NCBI GenBank assembly: GCA_016946835.1 | Contig: JACVTC010000441.1 | Location: 1 to 28,511 of the forward strand | Source: Neocallimastix lanati (nom. inval.) | Taxonomy: Eukaryota > Neocallimastigomycota > Neocallimastigomycetes > Neocallimastigales > Neocallimastigaceae | Length of the DNA stretch: 28,511 nt | Direction: 5' to 3' | Shown here: positions 1 to 9,567 of the stretch, piece by piece | Position numbering within the stretch: position 1 is the stretch's first letter | Layout: every line of letters starts with the position of its first letter | Notes under the pieces: generated by a model | Told to the model about the DNA's origin: nothing | Databases searched by the model: none | The model's input: only the letters and a program-made list of their open reading frames with translations | Made by a program: the position numbers and the translations under genes

Positions 1-299
1 GCACTATTTATACTTTTAACGGAAAAACAGTTTTAACATGTAAAAATAATTTTAAAGAAATATTTAGAAATATGTTTGTAATAATTAATAATGTAAAGTT
101 TCTAGAATATAGATTTTAATTGATGAAAATGAATCTTATCAAAAAAGAATAAAATAATTTATATAATAGAATTTCTAAATTCATTTCGGTTGAATTACGA
201 ACCGAAAGAATCTTTAACTTTCTATAATTTTATACAGAAAGAATATTCAAGAAGATATTATTAATAATTAATAAAATAATTAATAAAAAATTATTTATG
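1..299. other. AT-rich flank, no gene seen
   Basis: No convincing coding frame is present. The only structure I see is two short inverted repeats: TTTCGGTT (184-191) with AACCGAAA (200-207) around an 8-nt loop, and CTTTCT/AGAAAG a little downstream (about 219-241). Their role is unknown. Confidence 0.6.
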
Positions 300-305
300 C
301 AAAAT

Positions 306-377
306 GGGTTGAGATGTAAGTCGAACCCATGAAGTATTGGTCATGGTCAATGTAACTAACAATTGAACCAAGGTTCT
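306..377 (-). pseudogene. Degenerate tRNA-like relic
   Basis: Read on the minus strand there is an A-box-like TGGTTCAATTG (360-370) and a B-box-like GGTTCGACTTA (317-327) at about tRNA spacing. The T arm has ATGGG and TACAT around TTCGACT with one mismatch and one G-U pair. A TTTT run (301-304) follows the 3' end as a Pol III terminator would. Against it: the seven bases at the expected 5' acceptor do not pair with CTCAACC at the 3' side, and the anticodon loop is not canonical. It may be a truncated tRNA pseudogene, a SINE head, or chance. No anticodon is assigned. Confidence 0.3.
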
Positions 378-393
378 AATTTTACTAACTGAT

Positions 394-543
394 AATACAG
401 AATGAACAAATAATACTAATTGTGCTAGAATAATATAAATTATTCTAACCTTATAGATTATTCTATTCTATATAATTGGAACTTTCCAATATTCTTCAAA
501 TATTACTAAATAGAAATCTTAAGTTAATAAATCACTAATTAAC
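394..543 (+). repeat. B1 5' LTR, left fragment
   Basis: Matches the first 150 bases of the other three B LTRs (13571, 14361 and 20586), starting AATACAG. It is cut at TTAAC (539-543) by element A and resumes at 7482. It carries the A of the GAAATC variant that is also found in the B2 5' LTR, whereas both 3' LTRs have GCAATC. Confidence 0.92.
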
Positions 544-786
544 TGTAAAGATATGATCAATATCTTTAGTACATTAATTAATTTATTTTGTACATTAAAT
601 TATTTAATGTAATTCACGTTTACAAAATAATGCTAATGCATTAAATTATGTAAAATATATTAATTTATGAAATTAATTGATTTATGAAAATTAATAATAA
701 ATTTATATTTCATATAATATATAAATTTAAAAATATAAAATTAATTTTTAAATAACCTAAAATTTAGTAATAAAATATATTAATAA

Positions 787-866
787 TTTTAGTTTAGTTT
801 AATTTTAGTTTAGTTTAATTTTAGTTTAGTTTAATTTTAGTTTAGTTTAATTTTAGTTTAGTTTAA
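787..866 (+). repeat. 16-bp tandem repeat x5 in element A U3
   Basis: Five perfect copies of TTTTAGTTTAGTTTAA. The 3' LTR has the same five copies at 6949-7028. Its position about 240 bp before the TATA box suggests an upstream promoter array, but that role is inference. Confidence 0.9.
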
Positions 867-1104
867 TAATCATAAAAATTAAATAGTAATATATAATTAA
901 TAGTATTAATAATAAAAGAATAATAAATAAATAATAAATAAGAACTTATTCAATTTGAGTCAAAACAAATTGAATAAAAAGCTTATTGAATTAGTTTTAG
1001 TTTTTTATAACTTTATTTAATTTTAGATTAGTTTTTGTTTATTTTATATTGAATATATATTTAAATAAATAGAAATAGTATATTATAATATAATTAAGAA
1101 AAAA

Positions 1105-1141
1105 TATAAATACATGTAAAATTATTCTATTAAAGAAAATG
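1105..1141 (+). promoter_or_regulatory. Element A core promoter: TATA box and predicted start
   Basis: TATAAATA at 1105-1112 lies 36 nt before G1141, which is the first base of the self-primer. ATG triplets occur just upstream (TACATG; one spanning 1139-1141), but none occurs from 1141 to the gag ATG at 1862, which supports a start at about 1141. Confidence 0.65.
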
Positions 1142-1173
1142 TAGTTGTTATTAACTATTTTGCAGTTAATAAC
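1141..1173 (+). promoter_or_regulatory. Self-primer and hairpin at predicted RNA 5' end (element A)
   Basis: GTAGTTGTTAT (1141-1151) is the exact reverse complement of the 11 bases straight after the 5' LTR (1316-1326). Overlapping it, GTTATTAACT (1147-1156) and AGTTAATAAC (1164-1173) form a perfect 10-bp stem with a 7-nt loop. In Tf1 of fission yeast the first 11 nt of the RNA fold back on the PBS and are cut to prime reverse transcription; the geometry here is the same. The hairpin would compete with primer-PBS pairing for GTTAT. Confidence 0.75.
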
Positions 1174-1315
1174 TAATAAAAAGAATTTTTATAATAAAGT
1201 GATTAATAAAAGAATTTTTTTTAAAAAATAAATTTCATTTGAGTATTGTTATTGATAGTGTTGTTTTTGTTTTTTTTTTCGTAATTGTAATCTGCTCCAT
1301 AAGGAACATTTTACA

Positions 1316-1326
1316 ATAACAACTAC
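1316..1326 (+). promoter_or_regulatory. Primer-binding site, self-priming (element A)
   Basis: ATAACAACTAC directly abuts the LTR end, with no TGG that would mark a tRNA CCA end. It pairs fully with 1141-1151 (and 7303-7313 in the 3' LTR). Confidence 0.75.
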
Positions 1327-1365
1327 CTTGTTATAAAAAGTGGAGCACGTTACGATCACGAGATT

Positions 1366-1530
1366 AGAGAACTACCAGTTAAAGAACTACCAGTTAAAGA
1401 ACTACCAATTAGAGAACTACCAGTTAGAAAACTACCAGTTAGAGAATTACCAATTAGAGAACTACCAGTTAGAAAACTACCAGTTAGAGAATTACCAATT
1501 AGAGAACTACCTATTAGAAAACTACCATTT
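1366..1530 (+). repeat. 15-bp minisatellite in element A leader
   Basis: Eleven units of consensus AGAGAACTACCAGTT, with a decayed twelfth. A higher order of 45 bp (three unit types) repeats at 1411, 1456 and, degraded, 1501. The frame is open and would read as a repeat of E-N-Y-Q-L, but there is no ATG, so translation is unlikely. Each unit holds AACTAC, also found in the PBS. Confidence 0.92.
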
Positions 1531-1653
1531 GAAGAATTACTAAGAGAAGAAACAAGAAGTAATAATAGAAGAAGTACTATTTGAAGAAGTACTAATTATA
1601 ATTGCACCCATTAAGTCGCCGCCGTGATTACTAATTATATTGGAATATTTGAG

Positions 1654-1777
1654 ATTATTTTTATTTAAACTTATTATTATTATAATAATTTTGTTTACTC
1701 GACGGGCACCATTTCAAGCGGTTAGAGCCAAGTCGACTTTACATAATATTATAATAGTAAATTTAAATAAAAATAAT
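1654..1777 (+). promoter_or_regulatory. Long hairpin in element A leader
   Basis: Positions 1654-1669 and 1762-1777 form a perfect 16-bp stem. It continues inward with about ten further pairs (1671-1680 with 1751-1760, one of them G-U). The apical part is GC-richer and has small nested complementary pieces (TCGAC near 1700, GTCGA near 1735; GGC/GCC). It lies 85 nt before the gag ATG. A packaging, dimerisation or translation-control RNA structure is possible; no function is proven. Confidence 0.55.
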
Positions 1778-1861
1778 AATCGTATATAAGAATTCTTTTA
1801 ATTTTATTTTTTCAAAGTGGAAGAACTTAATATTAGGCTAAGAAACCTCCACATTGAAGAT

Positions 1862-4800
1862 ATGGCGGAACGTGGACGAGAAGAAAAACGGAAGGTCAGT
1901 AAGCCACCGATTTTTAACGGTGAAAGAAAAGAACTTAAAGGGTTCCTCACAATTGTAAATATGAACTTTGAGGATACCCCAGATGACTTTCCAGACGATA
2001 GATCAAAGGTTAGATTTATAACCTCATTCTTAAGAGGTGATCCTTTAAATTGGGCCTCAAATCTATGGGATAATGAAGATCCCTTGATCGATAATTTAAA
2101 TAATTTTAAGAGGGAACTTAAAATTAATTATGGGGATCCAGAAGTGGAGACAATTGTGGCTAATGGTAAATTAGATACCATTCGTCAGAAAAAATATGGG
2201 CAAGTGTTAGAATATATTAACCAGTTCAAAACAACTTGCCAAAATTCGGACTTCAACGAATCAGCCAAAATTTATATGTTTCTTAAAGGATTACATTACA
2301 AAATGAGGGAACAATTAGCCGTTGTTAACCCAAATCCAGATTCCCTTAACAGGTTGTATACTGATGTAATTCAAATTGAAAATTTGTCAAAGCGAACTAA
2401 TCTTGTTGAATTCTATTATAATCAGCAACGAGTTAGAAATTCGCAACAAAACAGTAACCACAACCAGAGAAATAGTAGTCGTCGTGATGATCCTATGGAT
2501 GTTGATTTATTTAGGATCAAAAATGATAGATATAGAAGATACAACCAGAACTATAATCAAAATTTATATGTTGAAAATAAAAGAGACTTTTCTGAAGAAA
2601 AGAAAAAAGGTCTTTGTTTTTTATGTAAACAACCAGGACACTTACAGTTTAATTGTCCTAACAGAAAAAGACCTTCTGGAGTTAAACACAAGAATAAAAT
2701 TAGAGAAACAGATGAAAATCTTCCATCGGCAAAATTAAGAAGAATTAGAATGATCAAGGAATCCGATGATGCTCAAAAAATTAGAGCTATTACTGATGAA
2801 GAAAATGCTATGAATAAAAGAAAGAACAATATAATTACTTTCTATATAAAAACAAATGATATTGAAGAAGTTCCAGTTAGGGTTCTTATCGACTCTGGCT
2901 CGGATTTGAATTTTATTCATCCTTCGTTCGTTAATAAAAACAAAATTAAATTGAATGAAGTTAAAAGATCTTTCAATGTTACTGGACTAGGATATGGTAT
3001 CTCTACCATCTACGAACAAACTGAAAAGTGTATCTTACGATTCAAGAACCATTTTGAAGTTATTCAACTCTATGCACTTTATATTCCTGATGTAGATATC
3101 ATTCTAGGTATTCCTTGGATTGAAAAGCATTGTCCAATGAATTATCATGATTCAAGAAAAATATCCTTTCCTTCTGGTTATTGCGCTAGGAACTGTAATA
3201 ATGGTAAAAGAAAAAGAAAAAACAAAAATAGAAGCAAGAAAGGTTCAAAGAAGTGTAAGATCGATATCGAACCTGAAGAAGAAAATTCCTATGAACCAAG
3301 TACTCCATATAAGTGTAAACCCCTCTGGGATTCCGAATCAGAAAGCGAAGCTGAATACGTCCGTGGAAGAAAAGTTAGAACCATTAATGATAGTGATAGT
3401 GATAGTGATAGTATTAATATTAGTGTTAAAGATAATGATTGTAGTAAAGAAAAAATTAACTTTTGTAATTTTAGAGAACTTAGTACAATAGATAAAATCA
3501 AAAAATCATGTAATTTTATTAAATCATGTAAAAATGAAATTTTGAATAAAGAAAGTAAATTGGTCGCCGAACCAACAAACTATTTTTTTTCTTATCAAAA
3601 TTGTGTGTTAGACAATTTGTGTAACTGTCTGATTATTCAGAATTTAGATAATAATAATATTGTTAACGATAGTGATAATAAAATTTCTATTCCTCCTTGT
3701 TATCTCGATTATATTGAAGTTTTTGATGAAAAGAATTGTGATAAATTACCTCCCCATAGAGAATATGATTGTGAAATAAATTTAAAGGATAATTCAATTC
3801 TATTCTATGGTCCTATTTATCCTTTAACAGAAGCAGAAAGGGATGAATTGAAAAAGTATATTAAAGAAAACTTAGCAAAAGGATTTATTAGAAAATCCAA
3901 ATCACCAGCTGGTGCCCCTGTCTTATTTGTTAAAAAGAAAGATGGCACTTTGAGATTATGTATTGATTACAGAAAATTAAATGAAATGACTATTAGAAAT
4001 TCATATCCTTTACCATTAATAAGTGAATTAATTGACAGAGTTAAAGGTGCTAAATATTTTACTAAGTTAGATCTTAAATCTGCATATAACTTAGTAAGAA
4101 TAAAAGAAGGTGATGAGTATAAGACTGCTTTTAGAACTCGTTATGGACATTATGAATATCTTGTTATGCCTTTTGGGTTAAAGAATGCACCTGCTACATT
4201 TCAACATTTTATAAATGATGTTCTTAGTGACTACTTAGATGATTTTGTTATCTCATATATCGACGATATTCTTATTTATTCAAATAACTTAGAAGAACAT
4301 CATGAACATGTTAGAAAAGTGTTGAAAAAACTTTTAGATAATAATTTATATGTTAAACTAGAAAAATGTGAATTCGATGTAACGGAAACCTCCTTCCTGG
4401 GCTACATCATATCTAAAGATGGTCTTAAACCTGATCCTGAAAAAATTAAAGCTATTTTAGATTGGCCTATACCTACTAATGTCAAAGAAGTTCAGTCATT
4501 TATTGGACTTTGTAATTATTATAGAGTTTTCATTAAAGACTTTGCCAAAATAGCTTTACCAATACATAAACTCACTCTTAAAAATGTACCTTTTATTTGG
4601 GGACCTGAGCAACAGAATGCTTTTGTTAAATTGAAAGAACTTTTCACATCTGCTCCAATTTTAATTAATCCTGATAGTAATAAACCGTTTATCGTTGAAA
4701 CTGATGCTAGTAACTTTGCAGTTGGAGCTGTACTTTCTCAAGAAGTTGATGGCAATCTCCATCCAGTTGCCTTTATTTCTTCGAGTTTGACTAAGTCTCA

Positions 4801-5404
4801 AAGAAACTACCCCATTTATGATAAGGAACTTCTCGCTATTAAAGTTGCTTTAGAGCAATGGCGTCACTTTTTAGAGGGTGCTCGTCATCCCTTTACTATT
4901 TACACTGATCATAAAAATTTAACATTTCCTAGAAAACCGGAAATGTTTTCGCAACGTCAAATTAGATGGTATGAATTTTTATCTCGTTTTGATTTTAATA
5001 TTGTCTATAGATCTGGGAAAAAATCGGGTAAACCTGATTTACTATCTAGGAGAAGTGATCATTTATTTAATTTTGAATTTAATTCTTCTTGTCGTGTTAT
5101 TAACTGTTTTACTATTAATAATGATACCCTTGCTAATTCTATTTTGAATGCTCTTGAGAATGATGAATTCTATAATTCTGTTAAATCATCCTTATCTATT
5201 AATAATGCTGTTAACCCTAAAATTCAAAATATTAATAAATTTATGATTGATAAAGAAGGATTTTTACTCTTTAATAATCTGATTTATGTTCCTAAATCGA
5301 TTCGAACGAGAGTTCTTGAACTCCATCATGACTCTCCTACTGCTGGTCATTTTGGTGTTTCTAAGACTCAAGAATTACTTAGCCGCAATTTTTTGGTGGC
5401 CTAA
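1862..5404 (+). CDS. Gag-Pol polyprotein of element A (Gag, protease, RT, RNase H, start of integrase)
   Basis: Makes the capsid protein and enzymes for retrotransposition. The first ATG after the predicted RNA start is 1862; the frame is open from 1817 but only a GTG is there. Domains in order: retrotransposon Gag core (about 1910-2400), CCHC zinc knuckle (2615-2656), aspartic protease with LIDSGSD (DSGS at 2891-2902), a long linker that is first basic then acidic with an SDSDSDS run (3200-3450), RT with YIDD (4256-4267), RNase H with TDAS and YTDHKNL (4690-4930), then the integrase zinc-binding HH half (about 5320-5350). There is no frameshift between Gag and Pol, as in Tf1. The frame ends early at 5404 because the T run 5389-5394 is one base too long; integrase continues in the +1 frame. 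Confidence 0.93.
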   Translation: MAERGREEKRKVSKPPIFNGERKELKGFLTIVNMNFEDTPDDFPDDRSKVRFITSFLRGDPLNWASNLWDNEDPLIDNLNNFKRELKINYGDPEVETIVANGKLDTIRQKKYGQVLEYINQFKTTCQNSDFNESAKIYMFLKGLHYKMREQLAVVNPNPDSLNRLYTDVIQIENLSKRTNLVEFYYNQQRVRNSQQNSNHNQRNSSRRDDPMDVDLFRIKNDRYRRYNQNYNQNLYVENKRDFSEEKKKGLCFLCKQPGHLQFNCPNRKRPSGVKHKNKIRETDENLPSAKLRRIRMIKESDDAQKIRAITDEENAMNKRKNNIITFYIKTNDIEEVPVRVLIDSGSDLNFIHPSFVNKNKIKLNEVKRSFNVTGLGYGISTIYEQTEKCILRFKNHFEVIQLYALYIPDVDIILGIPWIEKHCPMNYHDSRKISFPSGYCARNCNNGKRKRKNKNRSKKGSKKCKIDIEPEEENSYEPSTPYKCKPLWDSESESEAEYVRGRKVRTINDSDSDSDSINISVKDNDCSKEKINFCNFRELSTIDKIKKSCNFIKSCKNEILNKESKLVAEPTNYFFSYQNCVLDNLCNCLIIQNLDNNNIVNDSDNKISIPPCYLDYIEVFDEKNCDKLPPHREYDCEINLKDNSILFYGPIYPLTEAERDELKKYIKENLAKGFIRKSKSPAGAPVLFVKKKDGTLRLCIDYRKLNEMTIRNSYPLPLISELIDRVKGAKYFTKLDLKSAYNLVRIKEGDEYKTAFRTRYGHYEYLVMPFGLKNAPATFQHFINDVLSDYLDDFVISYIDDILIYSNNLEEHHEHVRKVLKKLLDNNLYVKLEKCEFDVTETSFLGYIISKDGLKPDPEKIKAILDWPIPTNVKEVQSFIGLCNYYRVFIKDFAKIALPIHKLTLKNVPFIWGPEQQNAFVKLKELFTSAPILINPDSNKPFIVETDASNFAVGAVLSQEVDGNLHPVAFISSSLTKSQRNYPIYDKELLAIKVALEQWRHFLEGARHPFTIYTDHKNLTFPRKPEMFSQRQIRWYEFLSRFDFNIVYRSGKKSGKPDLLSRRSDHLFNFEFNSSCRVINCFTINNDTLANSILNALENDEFYNSVKSSLSINNAVNPKIQNINKFMIDKEGFLLFNNLIYVPKSIRTRVLELHHDSPTAGHFGVSKTQELLSRNFLVA

Positions 5405-6695
5405 TTTTTCTCTTGATGTTAAAAAATTTATTAAGTCTTGTGAAGTTTGCTGTAAATCAAATATTCCTAGACACAAGCCATATGGACTTCTTTCACCCTT
5501 GTCCACTCCTAATAGAGCTTGGTCTGATATTTCTATGGATTTTATTGTTGAATTACCTAAGTCTAAAGATATGACTACAATTATGGTTGTTGTTGATCGT
5601 TTGACTAAAATGGCTCATTTTATTCCTTTTCGTTGTCTTCCTACTGCTTCAATTGCTGCTGATGCTTTTATCTCGAATATTTTTAAATTACATGGTTTCC
5701 CTGATTCTATTATTTCTGATAGAGGATCGCAATTTACATCTGAATTTTGGAATCGCTTATGTAAACTTCTTGATATTACTCATTCTCTTTCTACCTCCAA
5801 CCATCCGGAGACTGATGGTCAAACGGAGAGGGTGAACGGAATATTGGAACAATATCTTCGTTGTTTCATAAATGAAAGGCAAAATAATTGGGTCGATTTA
5901 CTACCTTTCGCTGAATTCGCTTACAATAATACTTTACATCAATCTATAAATCAATCACCATTCTTCGCAAACTATGGTTTTAATCCTAAATTTAGTCCTG
6001 AGATTCCATCCTCAGAAAGACCAAGTAGAGCTGAAAAAAGAATATTAGATATTAATAAAAATATTGAATTTTTAAAAAGAAACTTAGAAGAAGCTAAGAA
6101 AACTTATAAAAAATACGCCGATTTGAAAAGACTTCCTTCCCCTAATTTCGAAGTCGGTAAAAAAGTTTGGTTACTTAAAGGATCTACTACTAAGAATGTT
6201 AAAAGAAAACTAGCCGATCAATTGATAGGTCCTTTTGAAATAATTGAAAAAGTTAGTCCATTAGCGTACAAACTTAAACTACCTAATAATATGCATTGTC
6301 ATCCAATTTTTCATGTTTCTTTACTTGAACCTTATTATGAGAATGAATTTGAAGATAGAAATGTTAATAAACGAAAGAGTATAAATTTAACTACAAATAA
6401 TTCCGATATGATTCCAGATAAAATAATTAATATGAGAACTTATAAAGGAAAGAATCGTTTTCTTATCTCTTGGAAAGGATCAAATGAAGACTCTTGGATA
6501 GATGAAGATCAAATTTTAGATAAACAATTAATTCAGGAATACTTTAGAAAAAATAAGAAAAATAAAACAAGAACAAAGGATCAAGAATCTATTAAGAATG
6601 ATGATCATGCCAATGATTTCATTGTAAGACATAAATATCAACCCTTTGTTATAGAACTTCCCTCAAGAAATGATTCTCGCAGGAGCTCGACTTAA
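5394..6695 (+). CDS. Integrase with chromodomain, element A (frame-disconnected 3' part of Pol)
   Basis: Continues the interrupted Pol frame; this frame is open from 5286, but only codons from the T run on match integrase. It supplies the CC half of the zinc finger (SCEVCCK), the catalytic DDE triad (D at 5538, D at 5718, E at 5826, spacing D-59-D-35-E), a GPF module (about 6220) and the [12 protein letters not shown] motif. A chromodomain follows (about 6415-6560, [14 protein letters not shown]), which in chromoviruses binds histone marks and steers insertion. The stop is 11 nt before the 3' LTR. The break is one T in a homopolymer, so a sequencing error is as likely as a real lesion. Confidence 0.9.
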   Translation, partial: WWPNFSLDVKKFIKSCEVCCKSNIPRHKPYGLLSPLSTPNRAWSDISMDFIVELPKSKDMTTIMVVVDRLTKMAHFIPFRCLPTASIAADAFISNIFKLHGFPDSIISDRGSQFTSEFWNRLCKLLDITHSLSTSNHPETDGQTERVNGILEQYLRCFINERQNNWVDLLPFAEFAYNNTLHQSINQSPFFANYGFNPKFSPEIPSSERPSRAEKRILDINKNIEFLKRNLEEAKKTYKKYADLKRLPSPNFEVGKKVWLLKGSTTKNVKRKLADQLIGPFEIIEKVSPLAYKLKLPNNMHCHPIFHVSLLEPYYENEFEDRNVNKRKSINLTTNNSDMIPDKIINMRTYKGKNRFLISWKGSNEDSWIDEDQILDKQLIQEYFRKNKKNKTRTKDQESIKNDDHANDFIVRHKYQPFVIELPSRNDSRRSST

Positions 6696-6705
6696 AGGGC
6701 GAGAT
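6694..6705 (+). promoter_or_regulatory. Polypurine tract of element A
   Basis: AAAGGGCGAGAT directly precedes the 3' LTR. The core AAGGGCG is shared with element D just before its own 3' LTR, which supports it as the plus-strand primer. Confidence 0.65.
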
Positions 6706-7476
6706 TGTAAAGATATGATCAATATCTTTAGTACATTAATTAATTTATTTTGTACATTAAATTATTTAATGTAATTCACGTTTACAAAATAATGCTAATG
6801 CATTAAATTATGTAAAATATATTAATTTATGAAATTAATTGATTTATGAAAATTAATAATAAATTTATATTTCATATAATATATAAATTTAAAAATATAA
6901 AATTAATTTTTAAATAACCTAAAATTTAGTAATAAAATATATTAATAATTTTAGTTTAGTTTAATTTTAGTTTAGTTTAATTTTAGTTTAGTTTAATTTT
7001 AGTTTAGTTTAATTTTAGTTTAGTTTAATAATCATAAAAATTAAATAGTAATATATAATTAATAGTATTAATAATAAAAGAATAATAAATAAATAATAAA
7101 TAAGAACTTATTCAATTTGAGTCAAAACAAATTGAATAAAAAGCTTATTGAATTAGTTTTAGTTTTTTATAACTTTATTTAATTTTAGATTAGTTTTTGT
7201 TTATTTTATATTGAATATATATTTAAATAAATAGAAATAGTATATTATAATATAATTAAGAAAAAATATAAATACATGTAAAATTATTCTATTAAAGAAA
7301 ATGTAGTTGTTATTAACTATTTTGCAGTTAATAACTAATAAAAAGAATTTTTATAATAAAGTGATTAATAAAAGAATTTTTTTTAAAAAATAAATTTCAT
7401 TTGAGTATTGTTATTGATAGTGTTGTTTTTGTTTTTTTTTCGTAATTGTAATCTGCTCCATAAGGAACATTTTACA
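6706..7476 (+). repeat. Element A 3' LTR (771 bp)
   Basis: Direct repeat of 544-1315 with nine instead of ten Ts near its end. Near-identity implies a recent insertion. Confidence 0.96.
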
Positions 7477-7481
7477 TTAAC

Positions 7482-8125
7482 TTATAATTCCTTTTTGAAT
7501 TATCGATCCGATTCCATTATAATGTATTAAAAATCTTTAGCCAAGAATATTGTCCTTGCCCACTTAATATATTAATATTATATTTCTTTTGTATTATGTT
7601 ATATTGAAAATAATCAAATCTATTTAATTAGTTATTAAAATTTTCGTTATCAATTTAAATTTATTTTTAATTACTAAATTTAACTAAACCACAATAAAAT
7701 ATTCTGTATAATCTCTTTATTTTTATTTTATATATATTAGTATTAAACTATTATTAAATAATTAATAATTCAATAATATATAACTACTATTTATAACAAT
7801 TAATTATTATTAACTAAAATAATAATTCAATTTTCAATTTAAATGTTTTATTTATAAAAATAATTAGTAATTAGTTTATTAAAAAAATAGTTAGGCCTTT
7901 ACAAATTTTAATTTGATAAAAAAATATAAATACATGTAATTTTAGTGAAATAAATATAATCAATAACTTTCTTTTTATTAAATAAATAATTATATTATTA
8001 TTTTTCTTTTATAAATTTAAATAAATAAATATTGATTTTAAAACAAATTATTTTTTTTTTATTGTAATTTTTATTATTTGTGTTAATTATTATTATATTC
8101 CTAAAATTATATGAAACCATACCAT
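7482..8125 (+). repeat. B1 5' LTR, right fragment
   Basis: Continues the LTR interrupted at 543 and ends ATACCAT. Against the other three B LTRs it shows several small changes from about 7797 on, nearly all 1-nt indels (for example extra C near 7896, missing A near 7953, extra A near 8115). TATAAATA lies at 7925-7932. Confidence 0.92.
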
Positions 8126-8132
8126 GAAAAAT

Positions 8133-8150
8133 TGGTGGAGATATCGGGGA
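8133..8150 (+). promoter_or_regulatory. tRNA primer-binding site, B1
   Basis: TGGTGGAGATATCGGGGA, seven bases after the LTR end. It would pair with a tRNA ending TCCCCGATATCTCCA-CCA, giving an acceptor 5' strand GGAGATA. I do not identify the tRNA. The same 18 nt occur in B2 (15155) and C (22134). Confidence 0.85.
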
Positions 8151-8637
8151 ATATAATAATAAATTAATACATTAGGGATAAAATTATAATATTAATAAAT
8201 AATTTTTCTAATAAAACAAATAATTTTTTTAAAAAAAAACAATTTTTATATTTTTAAACTAATTATTATTAATTGTTAAAAATATTAATTAATATTAAAT
8301 TAAACTAATATTCGTGCATAGATTTCCGGGTTAAGTTTATCCTACATAGTAATTGGGCTAGTAGGCTCTGGGACTGCTATTTTTTATATTGAAAATAGTA
8401 ACCGTGGCAACACGCGTGGCATGACACCTTTCAAGAGGTAAGCTGCACGTCAGACAGTGTGTACTATCAGATTGCACGATTATTATAATTTAATAAATGA
8501 TTAATAATAATAAATAATTAATAATTTTATTAGTTAAAAGATTTATTTTTTTTAAATTTTTTTTTACTTTTTACTTTTTATAACAATTTATACATTACGA
8601 GGTTTTAGCATTCTATAGATACAATAAATTTTATTTA

Positions 8638-9567
8638 ATGAGAACATCCAGTACTTCCAGTACTCCAACAGAGAGTACTCCAGAAAGTAAGCTTAGCTTC
8701 CGAGAATTAAAGAAAGAATTAAAGATTTTGAAAAGCTTACTAACAAAACCTAGACATCAATTCCTGGGCAAACGAGTTAAAGGCATGGATAAAATACCAA
8801 CATATCAAGGATCTCTGAAACTATTTTTACTGCTTGTATATTAACGGCTTCTGGAGAACCAAGAGAAATTATCCAAGAACTAGAAGATGGAAATGACCTT
8901 ACTTGAAGATGACGATTCTGATTTCGATAGCGATAGTGAAGGAGAAGATGATGAAGAAAGTGAATCTACTACCATCCTACCCAAGCCTTGATGAAATCAT
9001 AAATCATCTGAAGACTTTCTATGGACTTAAAGAAGACTCAAACCAATTTGTTACGAGAATTACGTTCCATGAAAATAAAGAAGAACGAGAAAGTTAAAGA
9101 TTTTAATGTCCGTTATAGATCTGTTGTACCATAAATTGGATAAAAAGAGAAGAAGAAAAATTAGTGTTTTAGATTATGCAGATTCCTTAACCAATAATCC
9201 TGACGCATGGAGAAAGGTTATGCTTAAAGACATATTTCTATTACCAAAGCGTTCGCTATAGCCGAAAAAGTTGATCGTTTATCTATTAAAAATAGTACTG
9301 AAATATTATGATAAGACTCATTACAATCTCCTTAACTCTAAAAGTAATTTTAATAAGAACATTTCAAATGATTTTAACAAACCAAAAACCCACAAAAATG
9401 TATCTATAGAAAATATCACTAACAAGATGAAAGAAATGAAAATTAGTACTTGCTGGTTTTGTAGCAATGAAGGACATACCAAACGAAACTGTCCTAAATT
9501 AAATTCTATATTGGAAAATAACCGCAAGAAGTTTTATGAAAATCATTTAACCACTAAAAGGGAGTAG
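8638..9567 (+). pseudogene. Broken Gag of element B1
   Basis: Starts at ATG 8638 like the B2 gag at 15655, but many 1-nt insertions and deletions scatter the protein over several frames. Open pieces are 8638-8844, 8903-9097 and 9271-9567. The last holds the intact zinc knuckle CWFCSNEGH. The frameshift heptamer of B2 (T TTA AAC) is damaged by loss of one A (about 9545-9552), while the downstream GGGAGT/ACTCCC hairpin remains. Compare the intact B2 copy for function. Confidence 0.85.

Larger units (their letters stand above)
544..1315 (+). repeat. Element A 5' LTR (772 bp)
   Basis: Direct repeat of 6706-7476, bounded by TG...CA. Contains a five-copy 16-bp tandem repeat, a TATA box, the predicted RNA start with self-primer, and several AATAAA-like signals after that start (about 1175-1210), as expected for R/U5 polyadenylation. 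Confidence 0.96.
544..7476 (+). mobile_element. Element A: chromovirus (Ty3/gypsy), self-primed type
   Basis: A complete LTR retrotransposon with LTRs of 772 and 771 bp that I see differing only by one T in a homopolymer. It is flanked by the 5-bp target duplication TTAAC (539-543 and 7477-7481). LTRs start TGTAAAG and end TTTACA. It has a Gag-Pol frame, a C-terminal chromodomain and a self-primer/PBS pair instead of a tRNA site. It lies inside the B1 5' LTR; the unoccupied target is intact at 13716-13720, 14506-14510 and 20731-20735. The insertion is therefore younger than B1. Confidence 0.95.

Noticed and set aside
1341-1358. TGGAGCACGTTACGATCA as a tRNA primer site for element A
   Set aside because: It starts 25 nt after the LTR, too far for a usual PBS, and would require a U discriminator base; the perfect self-complementary site abuts the LTR.
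1340-1543. Small ORF with E-N-Y-Q-L repeats
   Set aside because: No ATG; it is a 15-bp tandem repeat whose unit length keeps the frame open, inside an untranslated leader.
1411-1545. Regular repeats as a CRISPR array
   Set aside because: Units are contiguous with no spacers, in a eukaryotic retrotransposon leader.
2376-2738. Alternative-frame ORF inside element A Gag, and 3147-3491
   Set aside because: Overlap the Gag-Pol frame and show no domain of their own.
5389-5395. T_TTT_TTG as a -1 frameshift site in element A
   Set aside because: Integrase resumes in the +1 frame, and the site is inside the integrase zinc-finger region rather than between gag and pol.
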